Positions 8,062 through 17,368 are shown, numbered from the stretch's first letter. The stretch is DNA of 64,000 nucleotides from Peptococcaceae bacterium BRH_c8a (GCA_000961575.1 LADP01000015.1:1-64000), one strand, 5' to 3'. Program-made: numbers and translations. The notes: generated from the letters alone by a model not told the origin.

Positions 8062-9924
8062 GTGGTTATAAATAAGAAAACTCTTTTTGCTTTTGTGATA
8101 CCCGGGACTGTCCTGCTTTTATTGCTGGCATATAGCAGGTTTAGCGGTCCCGGGCCTTATGATGTAAAGCTAACCCCGCTGCATGAAGTTAAGCAGGCTT
8201 ATGAACTGGTTGTGGTGGGCAGCGACCCGGAAGGTATAGCTGCGGCGGTATCGGGTGCCCGCAACGGCTTGTCGGTTTTGCTGGTGGACACCAGGCCCGA
8301 ACTGGGCGGGCTGTTTACCCGTGGTTGGTTGAACAGCCTGGATATGAATTACGGCCCGGACGGGGAAATACTTAATGAAGGTCTTTTTCTAGAGTTTTTT
8401 AAGCAAATTAAGGGGGATTCCTTTGACGTGGATGAAGCCCGGTGGGTTTTTAACCGGCTTGTCATGGCGGAGGAAAACCTGGCTGTACTGTTGGGCGTCG
8501 ACGCTGTATCGCCGGTCACGGAAGAGTCACCCGCTGGAACGAAGGTGCGCGGCGTCCGTATCGTAACTGGGGGAAAACAGGTTACTGTGGACTCGGGTGG
8601 GGTTATTGATGCTACCCAGGACGGGGACATGGCGGCGCTGGCCGGAGTTCCGTTCAGTGTGGGCCAGGAGGATATCGGCAGGCAGTCAAGTTACATGGCC
8701 GTTACTCAGGTGTTTAAATTAACCGGGGTTGGCTGGTCGGACTGGCTGAGGCTTATTTATAGCCTGCGGTATGATGGTAAAAAATCCACCGGGGCCAACT
8801 GGCACAGTGCCTGGGGTTTTAGTGACATTACCTCCCAGTACGCACCTTCCGGTGACATGGTGGCCCTGCGCGGCCTTAATATCGGCCGGCAAAGGGACGG
8901 CAGCCTCTTAATTAATGCGCTGCTGGTCTTCGGCGTTGATCCGTTAGCGGGTAATTCCCGGCAAAAGGCCCGGGACACCGCTGATACTGAACTGCCCTTG
9001 GTTATAACATTCATGCGTGAAAATGTTCCCGGTTTGAGTAACGCCAGGCTGGCCGGGGTGGCGCTGGAATTATACGTGCGCGAGTCCAGGCATATTTACG
9101 CCGAGTATAGGCTTACCCTGGACGACGTGCTGGAGAACAGGGATTTTGCAGACCGGATAGCCTTTGGCTCCTACCCGGTGGATATTCAGCCCACCGGTTC
9201 CGGTACCCCCGGGGTGATTATCGGCAAACCAAAACAGTATGCAGTACCGTTCCGCTGCCTGGTCCCCCAGGAGGTGGACGGTCTGCTGGTGGTGGGCCGG
9301 GCAGCCGGTTATGACACCCTGGCCCACGGCAGTGCCCGGACGGTTCCGGTGGGTATGGCCACCGGGCAGGCCGCCGGGGCTGCTGCGGCATTGGCTCAGG
9401 AGAACAACCTGACTTTCCGCCAACTGGCCGCCGATACTATGCTAATCAAAACAATGCAAAACAGGCTCAACGAGCAGGGGGTTGACCTGCATCCCTTTAG
9501 TATTGAGAACGAATTGGCTAATCACTGGGCCTACGAGGGGTTGAAATTTGTCCGCCGCCTGGGGCTGGCCGTAGGCGGGTACGGTAATGATTACCGGCTG
9601 GACGAACCCATTGAACACCAACGGTTCCTGAATATACTGTCCCGGTCTGTACAGCAGCACGGGGCTGTGCTGCAAGTGCCTGAATTGTACCCCGAGGCCA
9701 ACACCTTCAATATATATGACGCCAGTTACGCCCTGGCTGCTTACCTGGGGCTGAGTTTAAGCAAGGAAGACTCTTATGCCTATCTGCAGGAGCAAGGTTT
9801 TTTCCGTCCGGAAAGCGCCCATTGGGCCGGCTATGCGGGCTACGATACCCCGCTAACCAGCGGTGCGGCTTACATGCTGCTTAAAGACTTTATTGTATAT
9901 GTCGGGGATCCTGGGGATGACTAA
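8062..9924 (+). CDS. Membrane-anchored FAD-dependent oxidoreductase with SLH-like C-terminus
   Basis: A 620-residue protein starting at GTG 8062. Residues ~8-25 form an N-terminal membrane anchor or signal (LFAFVIPGTVLLLLLAYS). The FAD-binding beta-alpha-beta unit follows (ELVVVGSDPEGIAAAVSGAR), then LGGLFTRGWLNSLDMNY and further on YAVPFRCLVPQEVDGLLVVG and GMATGQAAGAAAALA. This is the pattern of the FAD_oxidored family, related to fumarate reductase/HdrA-type flavoproteins. The C-terminal ~150 residues (ANHWAYEGLKFVRRLGLAVG, then YRLDEPIEHQRFLNILSRSV) resemble SLH modules, suggesting extracellular display. The substrate is unknown. It probably forms an operon with the small exported protein upstream. 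Confidence 0.8.
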   Translation: MVINKKTLFAFVIPGTVLLLLLAYSRFSGPGPYDVKLTPLHEVKQAYELVVVGSDPEGIAAAVSGARNGLSVLLVDTRPELGGLFTRGWLNSLDMNYGPDGEILNEGLFLEFFKQIKGDSFDVDEARWVFNRLVMAEENLAVLLGVDAVSPVTEESPAGTKVRGVRIVTGGKQVTVDSGGVIDATQDGDMAALAGVPFSVGQEDIGRQSSYMAVTQVFKLTGVGWSDWLRLIYSLRYDGKKSTGANWHSAWGFSDITSQYAPSGDMVALRGLNIGRQRDGSLLINALLVFGVDPLAGNSRQKARDTADTELPLVITFMRENVPGLSNARLAGVALELYVRESRHIYAEYRLTLDDVLENRDFADRIAFGSYPVDIQPTGSGTPGVIIGKPKQYAVPFRCLVPQEVDGLLVVGRAAGYDTLAHGSARTVPVGMATGQAAGAAAALAQENNLTFRQLAADTMLIKTMQNRLNEQGVDLHPFSIENELANHWAYEGLKFVRRLGLAVGGYGNDYRLDEPIEHQRFLNILSRSVQQHGAVLQVPELYPEANTFNIYDASYALAAYLGLSLSKEDSYAYLQEQGFFRPESAHWAGYAGYDTPLTSGAAYMLLKDFIVYVGDPGDD

Positions 9925-9931
9925 AATAAAA

Positions 9932-10020
9932 ATTCAGTAGTCAGGAGTCAGGAGTCAGAATTCAGTATACAGTATAGCCCGTTCCCCTATTCTGACTACT
10001 GACTCCTGAGTACTGAGTAC
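9932..10020. repeat. TCAGGAGTCAG-family intergenic repeat, inverted pair
   Basis: CAGTAGTCAGGAGTCAGGAG on the left and CTGACTACTGACTCCTGAG on the right form an imperfect inverted repeat around a short unique centre. The same words recur in at least eight other gaps of this window. This copy occupies nearly the whole gap between the oxidoreductase and DUF5693 genes. Confidence 0.85.
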
Positions 10021-10043
10021 TTAAAAAAATCGGAGGTGGCCCG

Positions 10044-11984
10044 GTGAACGTTAAGAAGTGGCAGATGTTGCTTATATCAGTAATTATCCTTTCGCTAATA
10101 TCAGCCGGTTACACCGCGCTTAAGCGATACAACCTGGAGCAGCAGCACCGCGGGGTGGCCATTTCCGTCGTCTACGACGAAGTGGTAAACTTGGCCCGAT
10201 TGCAGGGTCTGGAAACTGCCAATGTGTTGCGCATGTTCCGGGATGCCGGAGTTGGGACGGTACTGGTCAAAGAGACCACCGTAAAAGACGCGGTTCAAAA
10301 CGGGGAACTCGTACTTAGAACCGGCCGCGAACTGCTCTTACTGGATGACACCGGTGTGCTAGAAGCAATTGGTGCAGGCTTTCGCGAGCAGGTCAAGCCT
10401 GTTTACCGTTACCTGATTATCTCCGACCGGCAGGTCTTTGACCGGGTGCAGGGACAATTGGCGGCCAAGGAAGTGCCGCTGCAAACTTGGGCCCGGGGTT
10501 CGGTGTACGCTATCGAGACCGGTATGAGCCAGGCAGCCCTGGAAATAATGGGCACGGGGTTCCCAGATCCGGTCATACAGGAGATTAATAATGCCGGCCT
10601 CAACTCCATAGTCCAGGTACGCACCTGGAACGAGGTAACCCCGGAGGGCTTGCGGTACGTCTTTGAGGAAATAGGTAACGTACCGCACCTTGCGGGAGTC
10701 GCCTTTAACGATCCTTACCTGCCAGGTGTACCGGATTTAATCCGGCCCCTGGCTTATGAAGTTCAGGATCTTAACGTCCCCATTGTACAAATAGAGTTTT
10801 CCAACCAGGTGGGGCTGTCCAGGTTAGGCCTGACGCTGGAGAAAAACGTTATCCGGCTGCATACCATCTCCCTGGAAGAGGACGCCAAGAAAAATTACAG
10901 CCTTACCGCTCTGGTGGACCGGTTTAATTTGGCGGCCACGGAACGCAACATTAGGGTGTTGCTGGCGCATACCTATTTTAAACCCGGGGTACCGGATGCG
11001 TTGCAGTTTAACCTGGAACTGGTGGAAAGTATTAAGAGCAGCCTGGAAGCCGAGGGACTGCAGGTCAGTGAAGCTTCGCAACTTAAGCCGCTGAATTTAT
11101 CCCGTCTGGTGCTGTTCCTCACCGGCCTGGGTGTTATTGCCGGAGGCATGCTGCTGACCTTCGTTATGGGCTGGGGTCGGTTAGCACCGTACCTGGGCCT
11201 GGCCGGTCTGCTGCTGTGGACGGCCCTGCTGGCGGTAGACCTGGTCAACCCGGCGCGCAAGCTGATGGCTTTTGCCTCCGTAGTCATCTTCCCCACCCTG
11301 GCATTGGCACTTAACGTCAGGCGGGATGGTGCATCCCCGCTGAACTGTGTACTGTTGCTAGTGCGTACTTCACTGTTTTCACTGGTCGGGGCCCTTTTGA
11401 TGGTGGGCTTGCTGGCGGATGCAGGTTTCATGCTCAAGTTGGACCAGTTCACCGGGGTTAAACTAGCACACGTAATTCCCCTGGCGCTGGTGGCAGGTAT
11501 CTTTTTCTTCCGGGGGGCCGGTAAGGAGGGTGGCTGGCGACGTCAGGTACAGCAGTTCATGGAACAGCCCATTTTAGTTAAGTTTGCTGTTATGGCCGGG
11601 GTGATTTTGGTGGCGCTGCTGGTATACGTTTCCCGTACCGGTAATGAATCGGCGGCCGTTTCGTCGCTGGAGCTGCAGTTCCGTACCCTTTTGGACAATA
11701 TTTTGGGTGTGCGCCCCCGTACCAAGGAGTTTATGCTGGGCCACCCACTGCTGTTGTTGCTTTTTTACTTGGGTTTCCGGGACAACCGGTACCAACCCCT
11801 GCTGCTGGCCGGGGTTATCGGCCAGGTTTCGCTGGTTAATACCTATGCCCATATCCACACACCGCTTATGGTTTCGCTGCTGCGCAGCTTTAATGGGCTG
11901 TGGTTGGGAATCATCGGCGGCCTGGTGTTAATTGTTTTGTGGAAAGCAGGCGAGGGAATTATGCAAAAATATTTACGTGAATAA
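10044..11984 (+). CDS. DUF5693 family polytopic membrane protein
   Basis: The start is GTG 10044, after a GGAGGTGG site. The 646-residue protein has one N-terminal membrane segment (MLLISVIILSLISAGYTAL). An extracytoplasmic domain of about 330 residues follows, with MFRDAGVGTVLVKETTVKDA and RVLLAHTYFKPG. After it come roughly eight hydrophobic segments (for example LVLFLTGLGVIAGGMLLTFV and HPLLLLLFYLGF). This matches the DUF5693 family, which in Firmicutes commonly neighbours csaB and other wall-polymer genes. Its exact function is unknown to me. By context it probably takes part in assembly or export of the pyruvylated cell-wall polymer that holds SLH proteins. Confidence 0.8.
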   Translation: MNVKKWQMLLISVIILSLISAGYTALKRYNLEQQHRGVAISVVYDEVVNLARLQGLETANVLRMFRDAGVGTVLVKETTVKDAVQNGELVLRTGRELLLLDDTGVLEAIGAGFREQVKPVYRYLIISDRQVFDRVQGQLAAKEVPLQTWARGSVYAIETGMSQAALEIMGTGFPDPVIQEINNAGLNSIVQVRTWNEVTPEGLRYVFEEIGNVPHLAGVAFNDPYLPGVPDLIRPLAYEVQDLNVPIVQIEFSNQVGLSRLGLTLEKNVIRLHTISLEEDAKKNYSLTALVDRFNLAATERNIRVLLAHTYFKPGVPDALQFNLELVESIKSSLEAEGLQVSEASQLKPLNLSRLVLFLTGLGVIAGGMLLTFVMGWGRLAPYLGLAGLLLWTALLAVDLVNPARKLMAFASVVIFPTLALALNVRRDGASPLNCVLLLVRTSLFSLVGALLMVGLLADAGFMLKLDQFTGVKLAHVIPLALVAGIFFFRGAGKEGGWRRQVQQFMEQPILVKFAVMAGVILVALLVYVSRTGNESAAVSSLELQFRTLLDNILGVRPRTKEFMLGHPLLLLLFYLGFRDNRYQPLLLAGVIGQVSLVNTYAHIHTPLMVSLLRSFNGLWLGIIGGLVLIVLWKAGEGIMQKYLRE

Positions 11985-12054
11985 AATTTAAGGGAACAAA
12001 CTGCAGGTAATTTACGTCATTATAATTAAAATTTCTCTGCAGGGAGGGCTTAGC

Positions 12055-13116
12055 ATTAAAAAGAATCGGGTTGTAACAATTTTTTTACTAGCGGCATTAT
12101 TGGTGTTTGCCTTTGCGATGGCCGGGGAGGCCGCCGTGGGTGCAAAACAGGTCAAGATTGATTATAACAACTTCAAAATAACAGTGGATGGCCAGCCAGT
12201 TAACTTGTTAGGCAAGGAACCTTTTGCTATTAACGGCACCATTTACCTGCCGCTGCGGGTGGTGGGGGAAGCGCTGAACAGCAGCGTGAACTGGCAGAAC
12301 GAAACCAAAACCGTGTCCATCACAAGTGGATCTACGGCAGAAGTAAACAGCCTGAGGCTGCAGTTAACCAGCAAAGAGCAAGAGATTGAAAACCTGAAAA
12401 AACAGGTAGCCGTTTTGCAGAAGCAGTTGGCGGAAGGTGAAGACCTTTCCAATCTGGAAAGGGATTTGATCGACGATTATGATGAAATCGGTGATGTGCC
12501 CGTCGACGATATAACATTGGACGGCGACGAGGACGAGGTGGATGTTGAAGTCGAGGTAGACCTGTACCGTTATGAGGATGAGTGGAATGACCTGCGCGAC
12601 CGTGATATTGAAAATTGGCTGGAAGACCTGGTAGAATACATCCAGGATGAACTCTCCGAGGACACCGAAGTAAACGGTGAAATAATCAACATTGACAACG
12701 GCGACGTGCTGGTAGATTTTTATAAAGACGGCGACGATGACCTGGAAGTAGACTATGAAGATGATGATTACCGTGGCGGTGGTAGTGGCAGCATTACCGA
12801 CGTGGCGCAAGGACTCAGCGGAGAAAGTTATTATGTGGGTGACATCGAGTTTGCAGTGGAAAACGCAAGCTACAATATAATTGACATCATCACAGTATAC
12901 ATGGACGCCGAGGATGACGATGCTTACGACCTCTGGGACGAACTCAGTACCGGGGAAATTGAAAACGACGTGGAAGACATTTGCGTGGACATAGCAGAAA
13001 CCTTTGAAAATGACGCCAATGCCGACCCGGAGCTGGTAAAAATTTATTTTTATGATGAAAACTCAGACTTACTGGCAAGATATGATTACGATGTAGCATA
13101 TGGTTCTTTAGACTAA
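12055..13116 (+). CDS. Secreted copper-amine-oxidase-N (stalk) domain protein, probable ATT start
   Basis: No ATG/GTG/TTG start gives a full signal peptide. Reading upstream in frame gives IKKNRVVTIFLLAALLVFAF, a complete signal sequence starting at ATT 12055, six bases after GGGAGGG (12042-12048). I therefore propose a rare ATT start; TTG 12100 or GTG 12103 would cut the signal in half. The mature protein has a copper amine oxidase N-terminal-like domain (VKIDYNNFKITVDGQPVNLL, then TIYLPLRVVGEALNSSVNW). A short coiled coil follows (RLQLTSKEQEIENLKKQVAV), then a very acidic Asp/Glu-rich C-terminal half with no family I recognise. It is probably a surface or wall-associated protein that may bind cations. 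It sits between envelope genes. Confidence 0.7.
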   Translation: MKKNRVVTIFLLAALLVFAFAMAGEAAVGAKQVKIDYNNFKITVDGQPVNLLGKEPFAINGTIYLPLRVVGEALNSSVNWQNETKTVSITSGSTAEVNSLRLQLTSKEQEIENLKKQVAVLQKQLAEGEDLSNLERDLIDDYDEIGDVPVDDITLDGDEDEVDVEVEVDLYRYEDEWNDLRDRDIENWLEDLVEYIQDELSEDTEVNGEIINIDNGDVLVDFYKDGDDDLEVDYEDDDYRGGGSGSITDVAQGLSGESYYVGDIEFAVENASYNIIDIITVYMDAEDDDAYDLWDELSTGEIENDVEDICVDIAETFENDANADPELVKIYFYDENSDLLARYDYDVAYGSLD

Positions 13117-13154
13117 TCTTTTAAACATTTAAACTTACCAGGCTAGGTGATTGC

Positions 13155-13895
13155 ATGCGCGTAGAGATACTTGGTGCCCCGGTGGATCGGCTTACCCTGG
13201 GCCAGGCCGTGGATCGGGTGGCCGAATTGGTTAGCGCCGGTCGGCCGGGCCGGGTGATTACGCTTAACCCTGAATACCTGTACCGGGCAGTAACGGAGGA
13301 CAAAACCCTGATGAAGCTGGTTAACCGGGCCGACCTGGTTACCGCCGACGGTGAGGGTATTGTCTGGGCGGGCCGGGTGGCCGGGACACCATTTCCCGAA
13401 AGGGTTACCGGCATCGACTTGATGCTGGCTTCGGTGCAGCGGGCGGCTCAAGAGGGCTGGCCGGTGTTCCTCTTGGGGGCAGCCCCGGGGGTGGCCGAAG
13501 AAGCGGCGGAAAATCTGCGCCGGCAACACCCGGGACTGCAGGTGGCCGGCACGTATCACGGTTACTTCAAACAGGAAGAGGAAGCGGCGGTGGCGGAGCG
13601 GATCCGGGATGCAGCGCCGCGTCTCTTGTTTGCGGCCCTGGGCGCGCCAAAGCAGGAACGCTGGATTGACCAGTATATTGAAAGTATCGGCCCGGTGGTG
13701 GCCATGGGCGTTGGCGGTAGTCTCGACGTCTTAGCCGGCCGGGTGACCAGGGCACCTCGCTGGATGCAGCAGTTGCGCATCGAGTGGCTGGGTCGTCTGG
13801 TAATGGAACCGTCCCGCTGGCGGCGCATACTGGTGTTGCCCAGGTTTGCCTGGTTAGTGCAGCGCAACTACCGTTTCGGCCGTGGTAACCGATAA
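13155..13895 (+). CDS. tagA: WecG/TagA/CpsF family glycosyltransferase
   Basis: The 246-residue length is standard for the family. These enzymes transfer ManNAc (or a related sugar) from a UDP-sugar to undecaprenyl-diphospho-GlcNAc, building the linkage unit of wall teichoic acids or secondary wall polymers on the cytoplasmic membrane face. Diagnostic motifs are LNPEYLYRAV, ADLVTADGEGIVWAGR, RVTGIDLM, LGAAPGVAEEAAENL and ALGAPKQERWIDQY. It can use the product of the TagO/WecA-type transferase encoded at 17450. The gene is tightly spaced after the secreted acidic protein and is followed by a strong terminator at 13909. Confidence 0.88.
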   Translation: MRVEILGAPVDRLTLGQAVDRVAELVSAGRPGRVITLNPEYLYRAVTEDKTLMKLVNRADLVTADGEGIVWAGRVAGTPFPERVTGIDLMLASVQRAAQEGWPVFLLGAAPGVAEEAAENLRRQHPGLQVAGTYHGYFKQEEEAAVAERIRDAAPRLLFAALGAPKQERWIDQYIESIGPVVAMGVGGSLDVLAGRVTRAPRWMQQLRIEWLGRLVMEPSRWRRILVLPRFAWLVQRNYRFGRGNR

Positions 13896-13908
13896 ACTGC
13901 GGAACACC

Positions 13909-13943
13909 GATATCCTTTCCGTGATAAAGGATATCTCTTGTTT
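13909..13943 (+). terminator. Intrinsic terminator after the TagA-type gene
   Basis: GATATCCTTT pairs perfectly with AAAGGATATC across a 7-base loop and is followed by the T-rich TCTTGTTT. It lies 13 bp past the stop codon. Confidence 0.8.
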
Positions 13944-14066
13944 CCGTCGAAGTTTATTTAAATTGCTGGTTGAATAATTAGCAGCAAGGCGGTATTATTT
14001 ACATTGTAACTGTGACGTTGATAGGGCATTTGACAGGCGTCGTCGCAAAGGAGGTGCCTTTAAGTT

Positions 14067-15320
14067 ATGCCCAGAAGAAAAAGAAGAAAGCTTAAAAGTA
14101 AACTTAGACTGGCCATATTTCTAGTAGTGCTGATCGGCCTATTTGCCGGTGGTTTTGGGCTGGCCAATAACCTGCTTTGGCCTTGGCTCACCGGGGAAAA
14201 TCTAGTTGCCGAAAAGCCGGATGAAGAGGAAGAAGAGCTGACCGAACTACCGGGAATCAACGTGTTGATGATGGGCGTTGATGAACGCGAGGATGACAAG
14301 AGCCAGCGTACTGACACTATGATTTTGGCCAACGTGAATAACAAAGACAACCGGATTTCCCTTTTGTCCATTCCCAGGGACACTCAGGTGTACCTGCCCG
14401 GTTACGGGATAAATAAGGTTAATGCGGCCAACTATTACGGCGGGCCCGAAATGGCCATGCAAGTTGTTTCGGATCTTACCGGCGTATCGGTGGACTATTA
14501 CATGACCACCAACTTCAACGGGTTTAAAGATATCGTAGACGCCCTGGGCGGCGTGACTGTAGATGTGGATAAGCCCATGTATCACAGCGAGCGGGCATAC
14601 GGCGGGGAGTATAATATCAACCTGCAAAAAGGTGTCCAAAAACTGGATGGCAACCAGGCTTTGATGTTTGCCCGTTATCGGAACGACGAGTTGGGGGACA
14701 TTACCCGTACTCAGCGTCAGTTGAAACTTCTTTCGGCCATTGGGGACGAGGCGATGAAGCCGGCCACCGTTACCAAACTGCCCAAACTTGTTCCCGGTAT
14801 TTACAATAATGTTGATACCAATATGGGTACAAAACAGCTGTTAGCCATGGCTAAGGCCGCTAAAAACCTGGAAAACTTGCAGATGGCCACTCAGACGCTG
14901 CCAGGCTGGTTCCTTGATGAAAACGGGGTTAGTTACTGGTACGTAGATCCCGATAATGCCAGAGAAGTGACGATGGCACTGTTTGAAGATGGCAAGGTCG
15001 TAGATATAGTGCACGGCGCCATGGGCAACAAGGAGGAGCCAAGCAGTGAAGGCAAGCAGGTGGCCATGGAACAGCCTGCCGCCGGCAGCACCCCTGTTGC
15101 GGATACTGGCAATAATACCGGGGATACTGTTGATACGCAGGGTGCGGCCGATGCTGCTACCGCAGAGCCGGATGGATCCTCAAACCCGGAACAAAGCACA
15201 GAAACAGACGGCAGTAACCTGGCCGACCAAGAGTTTTTGGAACGCAACGGCTTTACGGAAGATGAAACCGGCGTAGTACAAGAGCCAGACCAGCAACAGG
15301 TCAGAATCATCATCCGGTAA
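14067..15320 (+). CDS. LytR-CpsA-Psr (LCP) family wall-polymer ligase
   Basis: The ATG at 14067 follows an AAAGGAGGT site. The 417-residue protein has a basic N-terminus and one membrane segment (LRLAIFLVVLIGLFAGGFGL). The extracellular LCP domain spans about residues 65-270, with INVLMMGVDERED, RTDTMILANVNNKDNRISLL, SIPRDTQVYLPGYGINKVNA and ALMFARYRNDELGDITRTQR. The conserved Arg and Asp residues of this family bind the lipid pyrophosphate of the polymer. LCP enzymes transfer lipid-linked wall polymers onto peptidoglycan. The C-terminal ~110 residues are a low-complexity Ala/Thr/Glu/Pro tail without a known domain. With TagA, CsaB and TagO nearby, it is likely to ligate the SLH-anchoring polymer. 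Confidence 0.9.
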   Translation: MPRRKRRKLKSKLRLAIFLVVLIGLFAGGFGLANNLLWPWLTGENLVAEKPDEEEEELTELPGINVLMMGVDEREDDKSQRTDTMILANVNNKDNRISLLSIPRDTQVYLPGYGINKVNAANYYGGPEMAMQVVSDLTGVSVDYYMTTNFNGFKDIVDALGGVTVDVDKPMYHSERAYGGEYNINLQKGVQKLDGNQALMFARYRNDELGDITRTQRQLKLLSAIGDEAMKPATVTKLPKLVPGIYNNVDTNMGTKQLLAMAKAAKNLENLQMATQTLPGWFLDENGVSYWYVDPDNAREVTMALFEDGKVVDIVHGAMGNKEEPSSEGKQVAMEQPAAGSTPVADTGNNTGDTVDTQGAADAATAEPDGSSNPEQSTETDGSNLADQEFLERNGFTEDETGVVQEPDQQQVRIIIR

Positions 15321-15347
15321 CACCGCATTACTTAAAGTCAAATAAGG

Positions 15348-15393
15348 TAAAAAGGGGACAGGCTACTTTTTTAAGTTTCCTGTCCCTTTGTGT
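15348..15393 (+). terminator. Terminator-like copy of the GGGGACAGG repeat
   Basis: AAAAAGGGGACAGG pairs imperfectly with CCTGTCCCTTTG across a T-rich loop, 30 bp after the LCP gene stop. It is a shorter version of the hairpin at 4671. The 360-bp gap up to csaB holds this element, AT-rich sequence and the repeat at 15551. Confidence 0.65.
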
Positions 15394-15550
15394 TTCTTAA
15401 TTAAACAAGAAAGAAAAATTTTTACGGGTTTAAAGGAAATTGATGGCCCTGGCGGCAAATTAGTTTTATGTGTTGTTTGGCCGATGGGGGCCATGGAAAT
15501 AAATAATAGTGGTAGCAAATACCATAACCACTGAAAAAGTCTAGGTTGTG

Positions 15551-15632
15551 TGTCATTCTGAATGAAACGAAGTGAAATGAAGAATCTTAAAGCGCTTAAA
15601 TACCAAGATTCTTCGCTGCGCTCAGAATGACA
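15551..15632. repeat. GTCATTCTGAA/TTCAGAATGAC palindromic intergenic repeat
   Basis: GTCATTCTGAATGAAACGAA on the left is complementary to TTCGCTGCGCTCAGAATGAC on the right, with GAAGAATCTTA/AAGATTCTTC inside. The element forms a long hairpin. Copies of the same family lie at 31441, 32594 and 42209. This type of sequence (GTCATCCTGAGCG...AGCGAAGGATCT) is a widely scattered palindromic repeat in bacterial genomes. Confidence 0.85.
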
Positions 15633-15680
15633 GATTCATTCATAGCAAATGACAATTTTGATTGCTCAAGAAGGTGCCGA

Positions 15681-16778
15681 ATGAAAAACAAAGTGGTAAT
15701 TTCCGGTTACTACGGCTTCAACAATTTGGGCGACGAGGCGGTTTTATACAGCATGCTCCAATCGCTGCGCCGGGCGGTTCCGGGCATTGAGATCACCGTG
15801 CTGTCCAATGATCCGCCGGCTACTGCCCGGGAATATGGAGTCACAGCGGTGGATCGTTGGAACATGCGCGCGGTGGCCGGTGCCATCAGGCGCTCCCGAC
15901 TGCTGATTAGCGGGGGCGGCAGCCTGTTGCAGGATGTTACCGGGCTGCAAAGCCTGCTGTACTACCTGGGAATTATTTGGATCGCCCGTCTACTCCGCCG
16001 GCCGGTGGTGTATTACGCCCAGGGCATCGGACCGGTCAACACCGGAACGGGGCGGCGGTTGACGGGCCTCACCACCCGGGTCGCCCGGGCGGTCACGGTA
16101 AGGGACGGCGAATCAGCTCGAGATCTGGAATCCATGGGCGTGCGCCGGGCGGTGGAGGTGGTGGCCGATCCGGTGTTGGGCCTGCACCCGGATGATCTAG
16201 ACCTCACTATCGGGGCGAATGTCCTCAAGAAACACGGTGTAACGCCCGGTAAGTGTGTGGTGGGCGTATCGGTGCGCCCGCTGCCCGGGCCCGCGACGGT
16301 CTGGGAAGCGGAATTGGCCGGTGCTCTGGATTTGCTGGCCCGGGCAGGCCGCACCGTGGTATTCGTACCCATGCATCGCCCGGCGGATTTGATAACCTCC
16401 CGGGAAATTGCCTCCTTAATGAAAGAGCCACACGTAATAATCGGGGAAAAGCTCAACGTGCCTCAGATGCTGTCTCTGGTGGCAAACCTGGATCTGCTGG
16501 TGGGTATGCGGCTGCACGCTTTAATATTCGCTGCGGTAAGCGGAGTACCGCCGTTAGGTATTGTCTATGACCCCAAGGTCGAGCGATTCTTACGGCGCAT
16601 TGACTTGACCCCGGCAGGAACACCGGATCAGTTAAGGGCCGAGGGCCTGGCGGAAATGGCTGCATTATACATCAGCGAACGTGAACAACTGCGGGATCAG
16701 ATGGCTCGCCGGGCAGGGGAGTTGCGTACTGCCGCAGAGCGCCCGGCAGAAATTGTACGGGAATTGCTTGTAGATTAA
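15681..16778 (+). CDS. csaB: Polysaccharide pyruvyl transferase CsaB
   Basis: I place the start at ATG 15681 (MKNKVVISGYYGFNNLGDEA), shortly after an AAGGTG site; in-frame codons upstream run into the palindromic repeat. The ~365-residue protein has the polysaccharide pyruvyl transferase fold: NNLGDEAVLYSMLQSL, LLISGGGSLLQDVTG, VVYYAQGIGPVNTGTGRR, TVRDGESARDLESMGV and LVGMRLHALIFAAVSG. CsaB adds a pyruvate ketal to ManNAc residues of the secondary wall polymer, creating the ligand for SLH domains. That explains its presence close to an SLH protein gene (2039) and polymer synthesis genes. fabZ follows after 29 bp and is probably in the same transcript. Confidence 0.9.
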   Translation: MKNKVVISGYYGFNNLGDEAVLYSMLQSLRRAVPGIEITVLSNDPPATAREYGVTAVDRWNMRAVAGAIRRSRLLISGGGSLLQDVTGLQSLLYYLGIIWIARLLRRPVVYYAQGIGPVNTGTGRRLTGLTTRVARAVTVRDGESARDLESMGVRRAVEVVADPVLGLHPDDLDLTIGANVLKKHGVTPGKCVVGVSVRPLPGPATVWEAELAGALDLLARAGRTVVFVPMHRPADLITSREIASLMKEPHVIIGEKLNVPQMLSLVANLDLLVGMRLHALIFAAVSGVPPLGIVYDPKVERFLRRIDLTPAGTPDQLRAEGLAEMAALYISEREQLRDQMARRAGELRTAAERPAEIVRELLVD

Positions 16779-16807
16779 CTATAAACAAAAAGTAGGAGGG
16801 AATTAAA

Positions 16808-17254
16808 ATGCCTGACGGTTTGGATGGGTTGGATGTTAACGAAATCATGAAAATTATCCCTCACCGGTATCCTTTTTTACTGGTGGATCGGATCGAGGAA
16901 ATGGTGCCCGGGGTGCGGGCTGTAGGCGTAAAGAACGTCACCATCAATGAGCAGTTCTTCCAGGGCCATTTCCCCGGTCATCCGATTATGCCCGGGATGC
17001 TGATTATCGAGGCGATGGCCCAGGTGGGCGCGGTGGCTGTGTTAAGCATTCCGGAATTTAGCGGCAAACTGGCTCTTTTCGCCGGTATCGACAAGGCCCG
17101 GTTCAGGCGCCCGGTGGTGCCCGGTGATGTGCTGCGCCTGGAAGCCGAAATGGTACGCCTGCGCGGCACTCTGGGTAAAAGCAAAGCCACGGCCCACGTG
17201 GGCAACGACCTAGCCGTCGAAGCTGAGCTCCTCTTCGCTATAGTCGAAAGGTAG
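16808..17254 (+). CDS. fabZ: 3-hydroxyacyl-[acyl-carrier-protein] dehydratase FabZ
   Basis: At 148 residues it has the usual length of FabZ. It dehydrates 3-hydroxyacyl-ACP to trans-2-enoyl-ACP in cytosolic type II fatty acid synthesis. The hot-dog fold signature is clear: [17 protein letters not shown] at the start, then [20 protein letters not shown], which contains the catalytic His, with the Glu a little downstream, and [18 protein letters not shown]. It follows csaB after 29 bp, with a GGAGGGA-type site before ATG 16808. Its position inside a wall-polymer block is typical of these Firmicutes and does not imply a special function. Confidence 0.95.
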   Translation: MPDGLDGLDVNEIMKIIPHRYPFLLVDRIEEMVPGVRAVGVKNVTINEQFFQGHFPGHPIMPGMLIIEAMAQVGAVAVLSIPEFSGKLALFAGIDKARFRRPVVPGDVLRLEAEMVRLRGTLGKSKATAHVGNDLAVEAELLFAIVER

Positions 17255-17368
17255 GGGGAAAAAACGGAAAAAACAGGCAAAAATGATTGTTACGTAGTTT
17301 TAGGGGCATACAAGCTATTTTTGGGAGATTATTTGTCAAATTGGGCGAATATTACCGATATTTGGCCT

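Noticed and set aside
14031..14036. TTGACA as -35 of the LCP gene promoter
   Set aside because: It is only about 12 bases from the ribosome binding site, leaving no room for a -10 and transcript start.
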